Under the pieces are notes generated by a model. It did no database searches and was not told the DNA's origin. It was given only the letters and a program-made list of their open reading frames with translations. Source: Aminivibrio pyruvatiphilus (GTDB lineage: Bacteria; Synergistota; Synergistia; Synergistales; Aminobacteriaceae). From it: DNA of 64,000 bases. The stretch is taken from NCBI RefSeq assembly GCF_004366815.1, contig NZ_SORI01000004.1, positions 124,001-188,000 of the forward strand, written 5' to 3'. Within the stretch, counting starts at the first letter, position 1. Every line of letters begins with the position of its first letter. A program made the position numbers and the translations under genes. This document shows positions 34,189-41,925 of this stretch, piece after piece.

Positions 34189-34887
34189 ATGCGTGTGGAA
34201 AAGAATCCATTGTCGCCGGCATTTAACCAGGGACTGCGACAGATAGTGTATGAAAAACTGAGGGAGGCCATCGTCAACGGCGCGATCCGGCCGGGGTCGA
34301 AGCTTTCGGAGATCGAACTGGCCGAACAGATGGCCGTATCCAGGACTCCGGTGCGGGAGGCGATCCGCCAGCTGGCGCAGACTGGGCTTGTGACCCTGAC
34401 GCCCAGGCGGGGAGCTTTTGTTACCCTGCCGAGCATGAAGGATGCGGCGGACCTGTACGAGCTGAGAACGGAACTGGAAATTCTCGCTGTTGAAAATATG
34501 TGTGCCCAGCCTCCGAAGGACGAACTTCAGAAATACCGGAAGATCTTCGAGGACATGACAGACGCGACACCGGCCGAAACATACGTCAGTGAAGACAGGG
34601 CCTTTCATCTCATGATTTACCAGGCCTGCACAAATCATTTCCTTGCACTGATGCTGAACAATATCTCCGACCTGATCAACCTCTGCAGACCCTTCTCCGT
34701 CGAACGGTCCCCCATCACCCAGTTCACCTGGGGGCATCTTGCAATCATCGATGCCGTTCTTTCCGGGGACAGGCTGAAAGCGAGAGAGGAAACAAGGGCC
34801 CACATAACAACAAGCAAGGACAGTCTTCTGGAATTCCTGAAGAACCACAGGGCTGAACTTTCCAGGGAATACCACTACGGAGAATGA
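34189..34887 (+). CDS. GntR-family transcriptional regulator (FadR/FCD subfamily)
   Basis: 232 aa from ATG 34189 (GGGGAGG just upstream). The N-terminus is the GntR winged helix: IVYEKLREAIVNGAIRPGSKLSE, AVSRTPVREAIRQLAQTGLV. The C-terminal FCD domain (residues ~85-215) has the acidic/His metal-binding pattern with E-D-R-AFH and HLAIIDAVLSGD. Such proteins sense organic acids, commonly amino acids, sugar acids or C4 acids. The stop overlaps the start of the DUF218 gene (ATGA), so the two are translationally coupled. The ligand and targets are unknown. Confidence 0.9.
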   Translation: MRVEKNPLSPAFNQGLRQIVYEKLREAIVNGAIRPGSKLSEIELAEQMAVSRTPVREAIRQLAQTGLVTLTPRRGAFVTLPSMKDAADLYELRTELEILAVENMCAQPPKDELQKYRKIFEDMTDATPAETYVSEDRAFHLMIYQACTNHFLALMLNNISDLINLCRPFSVERSPITQFTWGHLAIIDAVLSGDRLKAREETRAHITTSKDSLLEFLKNHRAELSREYHYGE

Positions 34888-35681
34888 CCTTATCGTATTT
34901 GCTTTACAAGACAATCGGGGCTTTTCTGACTCCTCCGGGAATATTTGTCACCGCTGCTCTTCTCGGAGGCCTGTATTTTTGCCGCAAAAGCGAAAGGAAG
35001 GGGATGTCCCCCTCTTCTTTCGCTTTTTTCTTCGCCCTTTTTCTGTATGTCTTCTCCATTCCGCTGACGGCCCGCTTGCTCCTCATGCCGCTGGAAGAGC
35101 CCTATCCTCTCGAAATAGCCGGAGCTGAAGGAAAGGCACCAGTGGTGCTCGTGCTGGCGGGGGGAATCTGGTCCGCTGACGGAAGCGACACCGTCTTCAG
35201 CATGAGCCCGGAAACCCTGCAGCGATTTGTTGCGGGGGCCTCGGCCGCCCGGAAACTTGGGGCTCCACTTCTCTATTCGGGGGGGTACCCGGAAAAGGCA
35301 GCAGACGGGCGAATAGAGGAAATGGTCCGGCGGACGGCGGAGATAATAGGTTTTAGGGGTGAGCTGCTGGTTGAGGGACGGTCAAGAACGACCTGGGAGA
35401 ATTTTCTTCTTTCATCGGAAATAATCCGGGAGAGGGGATTTGACGAGGTCATTCTGGTGACGTCAGGATTTCATCTTCGCAGGTCCATGAACTCGGCGGC
35501 CAGATTTCTCGGGCCCGAGCCGGTGCGCCCCCTTTCCTCGGGCCGCCTCGAAGGGGCCGGAGAGCTCATCGCCACCGACGTGCTTCCTTCACCTTCAGGG
35601 TTGAGGAATACATCCCTGGCTCTTCGGGAGCTCGCGGGCATCCTCGCCTACGAACTTTTCGGCAGCCTGAAAGGCCGTTAG
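34884..35681 (+). CDS. DUF218 (YdcF/ElyC-like) membrane protein
   Basis: 265 aa. Two N-terminal transmembrane helices (FVTAALLGGLYF; FFALFLYVFSIPLTARLLL) are followed by a DUF218 domain beginning VVLVLAGG, with the conserved LLYSGGYPEKA, RTTWENFLLSSEII and VILVTSGFHLRRS. Family members are envelope proteins linked to lipid-carrier or peptidoglycan-precursor metabolism (SanA, ElyC). The ATG overlaps the regulator's stop codon, so both genes are coupled. The gene ends just before a convergent rarA. Confidence 0.88.
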   Translation: MTLSYLLYKTIGAFLTPPGIFVTAALLGGLYFCRKSERKGMSPSSFAFFFALFLYVFSIPLTARLLLMPLEEPYPLEIAGAEGKAPVVLVLAGGIWSADGSDTVFSMSPETLQRFVAGASAARKLGAPLLYSGGYPEKAADGRIEEMVRRTAEIIGFRGELLVEGRSRTTWENFLLSSEIIRERGFDEVILVTSGFHLRRSMNSAARFLGPEPVRPLSSGRLEGAGELIATDVLPSPSGLRNTSLALRELAGILAYELFGSLKGR

Positions 35682-35682
35682 G

Positions 35683-36966
35683 CTACGAGTCCCCTCCTTC
35701 ACTGAACCGCCTCCAGAATTTCCTCAGGCGGGAGGCCATTTCTCCCTCCATCCCCAGAGTTCCCGGGAAATAGAACCTGCGCTGCCTGTCCATGTACTGC
35801 TGGGGCACCCAGTGCCGCGGGTCGTCATGAGGATAGATATAGCCGGAGCCGTCGGGCCTGAGATGGAAGGGGACTTCCTGGAGGTCTCCCTTTTCGATGG
35901 CTTTGGAGGCACTGTCGACGGCAAGGTAGGCGCTGTTGCTCTTCGGAGCCGCCGCCAGGTAGATGACCGCCTCGGCGAGGATGATCCTGGCTTCGGGCAT
36001 GCCTGTCATTTCAACGGCCTGGACTGCGGCAGCGGTAACGGGAAGGGCATTCGGGTCGGCGAGGCCTACGTCTTCAGCGGCGGAAATAAGAAGCCGCCTG
36101 CAGATAAACCGGAGGTTTTCCCCTCCGGCCAGCAGACGGGCCAGCCAGTAAAGGGCCGCATCGGGGTCGGACCCCCGAATGCTTTTTATCAGGGCGGAAA
36201 CTACGGCGAAATGGTCCTCCGAAGCCTTATCGAACCTGACCGCCGCCAGGGGAAGGGCGGACAGCACCCCTTCTTCCGTGAGGAGGGCGCCCCCCCGGGC
36301 CCCGACGGAAGCTGCGATGAATTCAAGCCGGGTGAGGGCCTGGCGGGCGTCTCCCCCTGCCATGGCGGCAATCCGCCGCAGAGCCTTTTCCTCGGCCTCG
36401 ATTTCAAGGTTTCCCAGGCCCCGTTCCCGGTCGGCAAGAGCCCGTTTCAACAGCGCGGCAAGGTCGTCTTCCGAAAGGGGGCTGAGCTGGAAAACCACCA
36501 TCCTGGAAAGAAGGGTCTTGTTAATTTCGAACCATGGGTTTTCCGTGGTGGTGCCCACAAGGATGAGGTCGCCCTTCTCCACCGACGGCAGGAGGGCGTT
36601 CTGCTGGCTCTTGTTGAAGTGGTATATCTCGTCCACAAAGGCAATGGCGGCGTGCCCCGCTCTCATGGCCTTGAGGTTGGACGCTTCGGCCACAAGGTCG
36701 CGGAGTTCCGACACTTTCGCGGAGACAGCGTTGATCTCCAGGATGTCTCTTCCAGTTTCCGAAGCCATGAGCCTGACAAGGGTCGTCTTTCCGACCCCCG
36801 GGGGACCGTAGAGAATGCAGCTCGGTGTCCGGCCGGCATCGAGGAGTTTCCTGAGGGGGGCTCCGGAACCGAGAAGATGCCCCTGGCCCGTGAACTCGTC
36901 AAGGGTTTTCGGACGCATCCGTTCCGCCAGAGGGACTTCCCACCGGCTTGTTCCCGGAGAGCTCAT
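35683..36966 (-). CDS. rarA: RarA/MgsA, replication-associated AAA+ ATPase
   Basis: 427 aa from ATG 36966. RarA is a clamp-loader-like ATPase acting at stalled replication forks. Conserved features: PLAERMRPKTLDEFTGQGHL, Walker A GPPGVGKT, sensor region IAFVDEIYHFNKSQQNALLP (Walker B), GTTTENPWFEIN, and the C-terminal helical region with NSAYLAVDSA and PDGSGYIYPHDDP. In most RarA the Walker B reads DEIHRFN; here it is DEIYHFN. The start overlaps the HAD gene stop (TGA/ATG), so they are coupled. It lies next to 6S RNA, a linkage also seen in other bacteria. Confidence 0.93.
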   Translation of the reverse strand: MSSPGTSRWEVPLAERMRPKTLDEFTGQGHLLGSGAPLRKLLDAGRTPSCILYGPPGVGKTTLVRLMASETGRDILEINAVSAKVSELRDLVAEASNLKAMRAGHAAIAFVDEIYHFNKSQQNALLPSVEKGDLILVGTTTENPWFEINKTLLSRMVVFQLSPLSEDDLAALLKRALADRERGLGNLEIEAEEKALRRIAAMAGGDARQALTRLEFIAASVGARGGALLTEEGVLSALPLAAVRFDKASEDHFAVVSALIKSIRGSDPDAALYWLARLLAGGENLRFICRRLLISAAEDVGLADPNALPVTAAAVQAVEMTGMPEARIILAEAVIYLAAAPKSNSAYLAVDSASKAIEKGDLQEVPFHLRPDGSGYIYPHDDPRHWVPQQYMDRQRRFYFPGTLGMEGEMASRLRKFWRRFSEGGDS

Positions 36967-37943
36967 GCCCTCCCTCCTCCCGCAGATGCCGAAAGGATTT
37001 CCCACTCTACGCCGTCCGGGGATGCTTGTTTTTCAACAAGGGAGGCAAAGGGGAAACGGGTTCCCAGAACGTATTCCGCCACGGTTTTCAAAGGCTGGTC
37101 AAGCCAGGCCGGGGAAAGGCCGGGCAATTTTTTCCACTGATCCGGAGACAGATGAGCTGACTGGTCGTCAAGCTGAAAGAAGAGCATTCCCTCCTCCGCC
37201 TTTTCCAGGAGGCGGGGAAGAACGTCCGGTGTTCCCGACGAAAGCACCGCCCCCTTCCTTCGTCCGGAGAGGAGGGTGTCCAGCCCCTTTTGGGAGGCGA
37301 GAAAGGCATACTCCCAGGGAACCAGGGCTTTAGGGTTTTTGAGGGATTCGACGAATTGGAAGAGCCTGTCGAAGGAAACATCCGCCCAGTGCTTCCACTC
37401 CGCTTCAGGACGCTGGACAAGCACGGCCCGCATTCCAGCGCGCCGGGCTCCGACGAGATCATAGACAAAATCCCCCACCATGACACAATTCTTCGAAGGC
37501 ACATGTATCTGTTCCGCCGCAGACCAGAGGGCTTCGGGAGCCGGCTTCACGGGGGGTTCGTCACGGCTCCGGACCACCGGGGGAAGGGGGAGGCCGGCCC
37601 TTTCGGCGGCAAGGGTAATGGAGTCCATGCAGTTTCTGGAAACGACGCACCAGGGGATATCTTCCCCTTCGAGCCATTCGACAAGCTCCCGGGCACCCTC
37701 GACGGCCACCGCCGATTCTGCGCCCGCCATTTCCACGTCATAGATGTCTTTCCTGAGCTGTTCTCCGAGAGGAGGCGGAAGGGTTTCCACCGCCTCGAAA
37801 AGGGGGACGAATTTTCCGTCGAAATATTTGGCCCGTATGGGTGCAAAGTTCAGCCGTGTTTCGGCAAGGACACCGTCCCAGTCGAGGATGAACCCTTCAG
37901 AAAAGGCCGGGTGCCAGAACGGCGCGGTGATGCCTTCAGACAT
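36963..37943 (-). CDS. HAD-superfamily hydrolase
   Basis: 326 aa from ATG 37943 (AGGAGG ahead). HAD motif 1 is FILDWDGVLAET: the nucleophile Asp is present, with Trp instead of Phe between the two Asp. Motif 2 is CVVSRN, motif 3 is Lys-containing PVKPAPE, and motif 4 is VMVGDFVYDLVGARRAGMRAVLV. A ~100-residue C-terminal extension follows beyond the HAD core and has no recognisable motif. Family members are phosphatases of small metabolites. It is coupled to rarA by an overlapping stop/start and follows the 6S RNA gene. Confidence 0.87.
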   Translation of the reverse strand: MSEGITAPFWHPAFSEGFILDWDGVLAETRLNFAPIRAKYFDGKFVPLFEAVETLPPPLGEQLRKDIYDVEMAGAESAVAVEGARELVEWLEGEDIPWCVVSRNCMDSITLAAERAGLPLPPVVRSRDEPPVKPAPEALWSAAEQIHVPSKNCVMVGDFVYDLVGARRAGMRAVLVQRPEAEWKHWADVSFDRLFQFVESLKNPKALVPWEYAFLASQKGLDTLLSGRRKGAVLSSGTPDVLPRLLEKAEEGMLFFQLDDQSAHLSPDQWKKLPGLSPAWLDQPLKTVAEYVLGTRFPFASLVEKQASPDGVEWEILSASAGGGRA

Positions 37944-37968
37944 GAGTGCGCCTCCTTTTTTGCACAAG

Positions 37969-38000
37969 ACAGGGGCGAGGTTGCTGCTCCCCGCCCCTGT
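37969..38000 (-). terminator. GC-rich hairpin downstream of 6S RNA
   Basis: A 12-bp stem with one mismatch (37969-37980 with 37989-38000), 8-nt loop, right after the 6S RNA body on the minus strand. No long T-run follows, so it may mark the 6S 3' end or be a weak terminator before the HAD gene. Confidence 0.5.
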
Positions 38001-38007
38001 ATCTGCC

Positions 38008-38194
38008 TCCCCCGCAATGTCGTGTCATGAACGTCTTGACCCGGTCCTTAACGTTTGGGGCCTGTTGAGCCTCAGTTCCGTCAATGCCGGAGCATCTCCT
38101 TCACCGGCTCAAACTGTCAGCCCCGCAAGGCTCGAGTGTTGGCTCAAGACAAATATCACGATCACGGGCATCGCAGGGTATTGTCTTCTTTCTT
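38008..38194 (-). ncRNA. ssrS: 6S RNA
   Basis: The minus strand folds into the 6S shape. The outer closing stem pairs CCCTGCGATG (38169-38178) with CATTGCGGGG (38010-38019), then inner stems continue to GTCTTGA/TCAAGAC. A large central bubble follows, with 5' strand AACACTCGAGCCTTGC and 3' strand AACGTTAAGGACCGGG, then a terminal arm with GGGGC/GCCCC and TTGAGCC/GGCTCAA. The 3' bubble strand resembles the CGTAAGGACC of Bacillus 6S RNA. 6S RNA binds sigma-70-type holoenzyme in the central bubble and serves as template for product RNAs. Placement beside rarA agrees with many other genomes. A perfect -10 lies just upstream. The exact ends are estimates. Confidence 0.82.
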
Positions 38195-38201
38195 CACGCA
38201 T

Positions 38202-38207
38202 ATTATA
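38202..38207 (-). promoter_or_regulatory. -10 element of 6S RNA
   Basis: A perfect TATAAT on the minus strand, about 8 nt before the expected 6S 5' end. A good -35 is not obvious; the region overlaps the focA terminator. Confidence 0.7.
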
Positions 38208-38213
38208 CCATAT

Positions 38214-38247
38214 AAAAAAGGAGGGACGCCTTTAGGGACGCCCCTCC
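38214..38247 (-). terminator. Intrinsic terminator after focA
   Basis: An 11-bp stem with two G-U pairs (38220-38230 with 38236-38247) followed by six T on the minus strand, about 24 bp after the focA stop. Confidence 0.85.
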
Positions 38248-38270
38248 GGAAGTATACCCCCAACCGGCGT

Positions 38271-39092
38271 TTATTCGAGATCGGTCAGGCCGTCCTGGAA
38301 AATAAAGTAGTAGAATACCGCTACGAACAGGATGCCGCCGACCATGTTCCCGAGAGTCACCGGGATGAGGTTGGTGAAGAACCCGCCGAGAGAAACGCTC
38401 GCCATTGCCTGTTCCGAAAGCCCGGAGGCGCTGACCGCTGCGGGAGTTCCCTTGAGAAGAAGGCCGAGGGACATGAAGTACATGTTGGCGACAGAGTGCT
38501 CAAAACCGGCTGCAACGAAGGTCATGATGGGGAAGAAGATCGCCCAGACCTTGCCGATGATGTCAGTGGCTGCCATGGCCATCCAGACCGCGAGGACCAC
38601 GATCCAGTTGCAGAGGATCCCGCGGAAGAATCCCTGGACCACCGGGAGGGACATCTTGCCGGCCGCTACCTGGAGCGCCCTTCCGCCGACCGCGTTGTCG
38701 GCGAGTCCGGAGAAATAAATCAGGACTGCGATGAGGATGCTGCCGATAAGGTTGGCCGTATAAACCCATCCCCAGTTTCTGAGGATTTTTTTCAGAGGAG
38801 TGCAGCCGGCAAGATAGCCCAGGGGCATCATGCAGTTCCCCGTGAAGAGTTCCGAACCGCTGATGACCACCATCATGAGCCCGACGCTGAACACGGCGCC
38901 GGACATAAAGCGGGTGAACCCGCTTCCGAAGTGCTGGGTCATGTCGTGGGACACCACCGTCATCAGCCATCCTGCGAAAGCGATATACGCCCCCGCGAGG
39001 ATTCCCATGAGCATCATCTGGCGGACCGAAAGATTCACCTTGACCTTTGATACCGCGCATGCCGCTTTTGCCAGTTCTGCAGGCGTTTTCAT
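38271..39092 (-). CDS. focA: Formate/nitrite-family channel (FocA-like)
   Basis: 273 aa. An FNT-family protein: about six hydrophobic helices, the conserved GSELFTGN loop (Gly-rich half-helix), and MGKVWAI-type turn sequences. FocA-like channels move formate across the membrane. It lies downstream of the selenocysteine formate dehydrogenase on the same strand, 102 bp away, so it most likely imports or exports formate for that enzyme. Start ATG 39092, with a GAAGGGAAG ribosome site. A terminator follows. Confidence 0.92.
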   Translation of the reverse strand: MKTPAELAKAACAVSKVKVNLSVRQMMLMGILAGAYIAFAGWLMTVVSHDMTQHFGSGFTRFMSGAVFSVGLMMVVISGSELFTGNCMMPLGYLAGCTPLKKILRNWGWVYTANLIGSILIAVLIYFSGLADNAVGGRALQVAAGKMSLPVVQGFFRGILCNWIVVLAVWMAMAATDIIGKVWAIFFPIMTFVAAGFEHSVANMYFMSLGLLLKGTPAAVSASGLSEQAMASVSLGGFFTNLIPVTLGNMVGGILFVAVFYYFIFQDGLTDLE

Positions 39093-39143
39093 TCTCTTCC
39101 CTTCCTCCCGTCGCTGGTTGTGTTTTTGTTGAACGTGTTACGA

Positions 39144-39177
39144 CCGGGAATCCGGAATGTTCGTCCCGGATTCCCGG
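39144..39177 (-). other. Stable hairpin between fdhA and focA
   Basis: A perfect 12-bp stem ccgggaatccgg/ccggattcccgg with a 10-nt loop, no T-run. It may stabilise the fdhA 3' end or give partial termination, setting the fdhA:focA ratio. Confidence 0.6.
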
Positions 39178-39194
39178 TAAAACTCATTCCAGTG

Positions 39195-41903
39195 CTATGA
39201 TTTTTCCACCCTGACGGCGCTGACTTTGAACCCCGGGGTCTTGGAGACCGGATCTATACGGGACGAGGTCAGGCTGTTGGCCGGCGTCTCGCTGAAATGG
39301 AAGGGGAGGAAGACCATCCCCGCCGGAACCCTGTCAGTTACCTTGACAGCACCGGCAACGGATCCCCTTCGGGAAGACACCCTGATCATGTCTCCGTCGG
39401 TGCAGCCGAGGGCCCGGGCATCTGCTGGATTGACCTCAATGGCCATTTCCCGGACAAAGTCACCGGTGGAGCTCCGCCGGGTCATGCTTCCGGAGTGGTA
39501 ATGGTACAGGACACGGCCGGTGGTGGCGAGGAACGGATATTCCTCGTCGGGCCACTCATGGGGAGCCTGCCATTCGCAGGGCGAGAAGTCCGCCTTGCCT
39601 CTCGGGAAACCGGTAGTATAGAGAACCGCCGTACCGGGATGGTCGCATGCGGGGCAAGGCCAGCTGAGCGGGCCGCCTTCAAGGCGTCCGTAGGAAATGC
39701 CGGCGTAGCTGGGCGTGATCTTTGTGATGGCTTCGAAGATGGTCTCGGGGGACGTCATATCGCTCCACGGAGCTCCCATCCGCTTGCCCACGGCCAGAAG
39801 AATTTCCCAGTCGGGCCGGGCCTCTCCCGGAGAATCCACAGCTTTCCGCACCCTCTGGACTGCCCTGCAGGTGTTGGTGAAGGTTCCGTCCTTCTCCCCC
39901 CAGCTGGAGGCAGGAAGCACCACGTGGGCCAGTTCTGCGGTTTCGGTGAGGAAAATATCCTGGACAACAAGGAAATCAAGATTCTTCAGGGCATGCCGGA
40001 CATGCTCCGAGTCCGGTTCCGTTACCATGGAGTTTTCTCCCATGATGTACAGGCCTTTGATCTTGCCTTTTCCGGCTGCCTCCATCATCTCGACCACGGA
40101 AAGACCGGGAGTTTCGGGGATATCGACGCCCCAGACATCCTTCGCCTTTTGTCTTGTCGCAGGAAGGGCGACCTTCTGGTATCCGGGGATAACTTCGGGA
40201 AGACAGCCCATGTCGCAGGCTCCCTGGACGTTGTTCTGACCCCTGAGAGGGTTCACTCCCGTGCCGGGACGGCCGAGCATTCCGCAGAGAAGGGCGAGGT
40301 TTGCCACGGACCGGACATTGTTCGTTCCCGTCACGTGCTGGGTGATTCCCATGGTGTAGAAAATGGCGGAATTGGGCCCCCTGGCGTATGCCCGTGCAGC
40401 ATCCTCGATGAGTTCAGGAGCGACGCCGGTGATTTCGGAGACGTAATCCGGCGTATACCGGGCCACGGTCTCCCGGAGCTTCTCGAAATTGTTCACGTTC
40501 TTTTCGACGAATTCCGCGGCATGGAGGTTCTCCCGGATGATCACATGCATCAGTCCGTTGAGGAGGGCCACATCCGAACCGCTCTTCTGCCGGATATACA
40601 CGTCGGCGTATTTCGCCATTTCGATCTTCCGGGGATCGCACACGATAAGGGTGCATTTCCCCTTCCGTTTCTGCTCCTTGATGAAGGAACCGATGACAGG
40701 ATGGTTTTCTGTGGTGTTCGAGCCGATGATGAGAATGGTGTCGGCCGACTTGATGGATTCGAAGTCATTGGTCATTGCGCCGCTTCCGAGGGTCTCGCCG
40801 AGACCCGCAACTGTGGCGCTGTGTCACAGATGGGCACAATGGTCGACGTTATTGGTGCCCATCACCTCCCTTGCAAGGCGCTGCATGAGATAGTTCTCTT
40901 CGTTGGTGCAGCGGGCCGACGAGAAGAAGCCGAGAGCGTCTCCTCCGTGCTCCTGCCTGATGCTGCCGAGCTTCTCCGCCACCAGGGAGAGAGCCTCGTC
41001 CCAGGACGCCTTCCTGAAAGTGTCCCCTTCGCGGATAAGCGGTGTCGTAAGCCTGTCCTCACTGTTGACGAACTGCCAGGCAAATCGTCCCTTGACGCAG
41101 GACCTGCCCTTGTTCAGGGCCGTGGGGCTCGAGTAGTTGGTTGTAACGTTGGCGATTTTTCCGGTCTTCCTGTTGACGTTGATTTCCACTTCACAGCCGA
41201 CGCCGCAGTAGGAGCAGACGGTCTTCACCTTTTCGATGTCCCAGGGCCGTCCCATGCCGAGAGATGTCTTCTCGGAGAGGGCGCCGACCGGGCAGACCTG
41301 TACGCACTGGCCGCAGAAGACGCAGTCGGAATCTTCGATGGGAGATCCCACCGGAGGCTGGATGGATGTCTTGATTCCCCGTCCCTGGAAGTCGATGGCG
41401 TGATACTGGGCATGCTCTTCGCAGGCCCGCACGCACCGCCCGCAGAGTATGCACTTGTTGAGGTCCCTCACGTAGAAGGGGTTGGCATCCTCATAGACAT
41501 GGGCGGTGTTCGTGTCGCCGGGGTCGGCGTAACGGGATTCCTTGATGCCAAGTTCATAGGCCACGTCCTGCAGTTCGCACTTTCCGTTGCTCGGGCAGGA
41601 GAAGCAGTCCAGGGGATGGCGTACAAGAATGAGCTCGAGCACCGCTTTCCGGGCCTCGATAACCTTCGGGGTATTTGTGAAAACCACCATGCCCGGCGTA
41701 AGGGGTGTAGTACAGGCAGGAAGAAGCTTCGGGTTCTTCTCCGCTTCGACGAGACAGATCCTGCATGCACCGAAGGGGGAAACCGCAGGATGGTCGCAAA
41801 GGGTGGGTATATGGATACCGTTCGCCTTCGCCGCCTGCAGGATGGTCATCCCGGGTTCGGCACTTATCTCTTTGCCGTTGATGATCGCTTGTATGGCGTC
41901 CAT
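39195..41903 (-). CDS. fdhA: Formate dehydrogenase catalytic subunit, selenocysteine-containing, NuoG/HydA-like N-terminus
   Basis: 902 aa read as one protein through an in-frame TGA at 40824-40826 (Sec360). From ATG 41903 (AAGGAGATG ahead): a 2Fe-2S plant-type ferredoxin (CDHP, GACRICLVEAE, PACTTP), a His/Cys 4Fe-4S segment (RHPLDCFSCPSNGKCELQ), two ferredoxin clusters (CILCGRCVRAC, CVFCGQCVQVC), then the molybdopterin domain with CSYCGVGCE. Just before the stop is TNNVDHCAHL and after it HSATVAGLGETLGSGAMTN, exactly where formate dehydrogenases have Sec. The C-terminal molybdopterin-binding part follows. It oxidises formate or reduces CO2, with Mo or W. An adjacent NuoF-like subunit makes an NAD(P)-linked complex likely. 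Confidence 0.93.
40790..40826 (-). promoter_or_regulatory. Selenocysteine UGA and bacterial SECIS-like hairpin of fdhA
   Basis: After the TGA (40824-40826) the mRNA reads CACAGCGCCACAGTTGCGGG and forms a 7-bp hairpin GGGTCTC/GAGACCC (40790-40806). The GTTGCGGGTCT stretch resembles the E. coli fdhF SECIS. This is expected to recruit SelB; selA, selB and tRNA-Sec must lie outside the window. Confidence 0.85.
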
Positions 41904-41925
41904 TTTCAGATCATCTCCTTCTTGC

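Noticed and set aside
38008-38194. Molybdenum-cofactor riboswitch or SRP RNA instead of 6S
   Set aside because: A short ACACTC-like match exists, but the riboswitch core elements are missing and the next gene is a HAD hydrolase. The SRP GGAAGCAGC loop is absent; the whole fold and rarA context fit 6S.
39195-41903. fdhA as two separate genes or a frameshifted pseudogene
   Set aside because: The stop is an in-frame TGA at the known Sec position, the frame is unchanged across it, and a SECIS-like hairpin follows.
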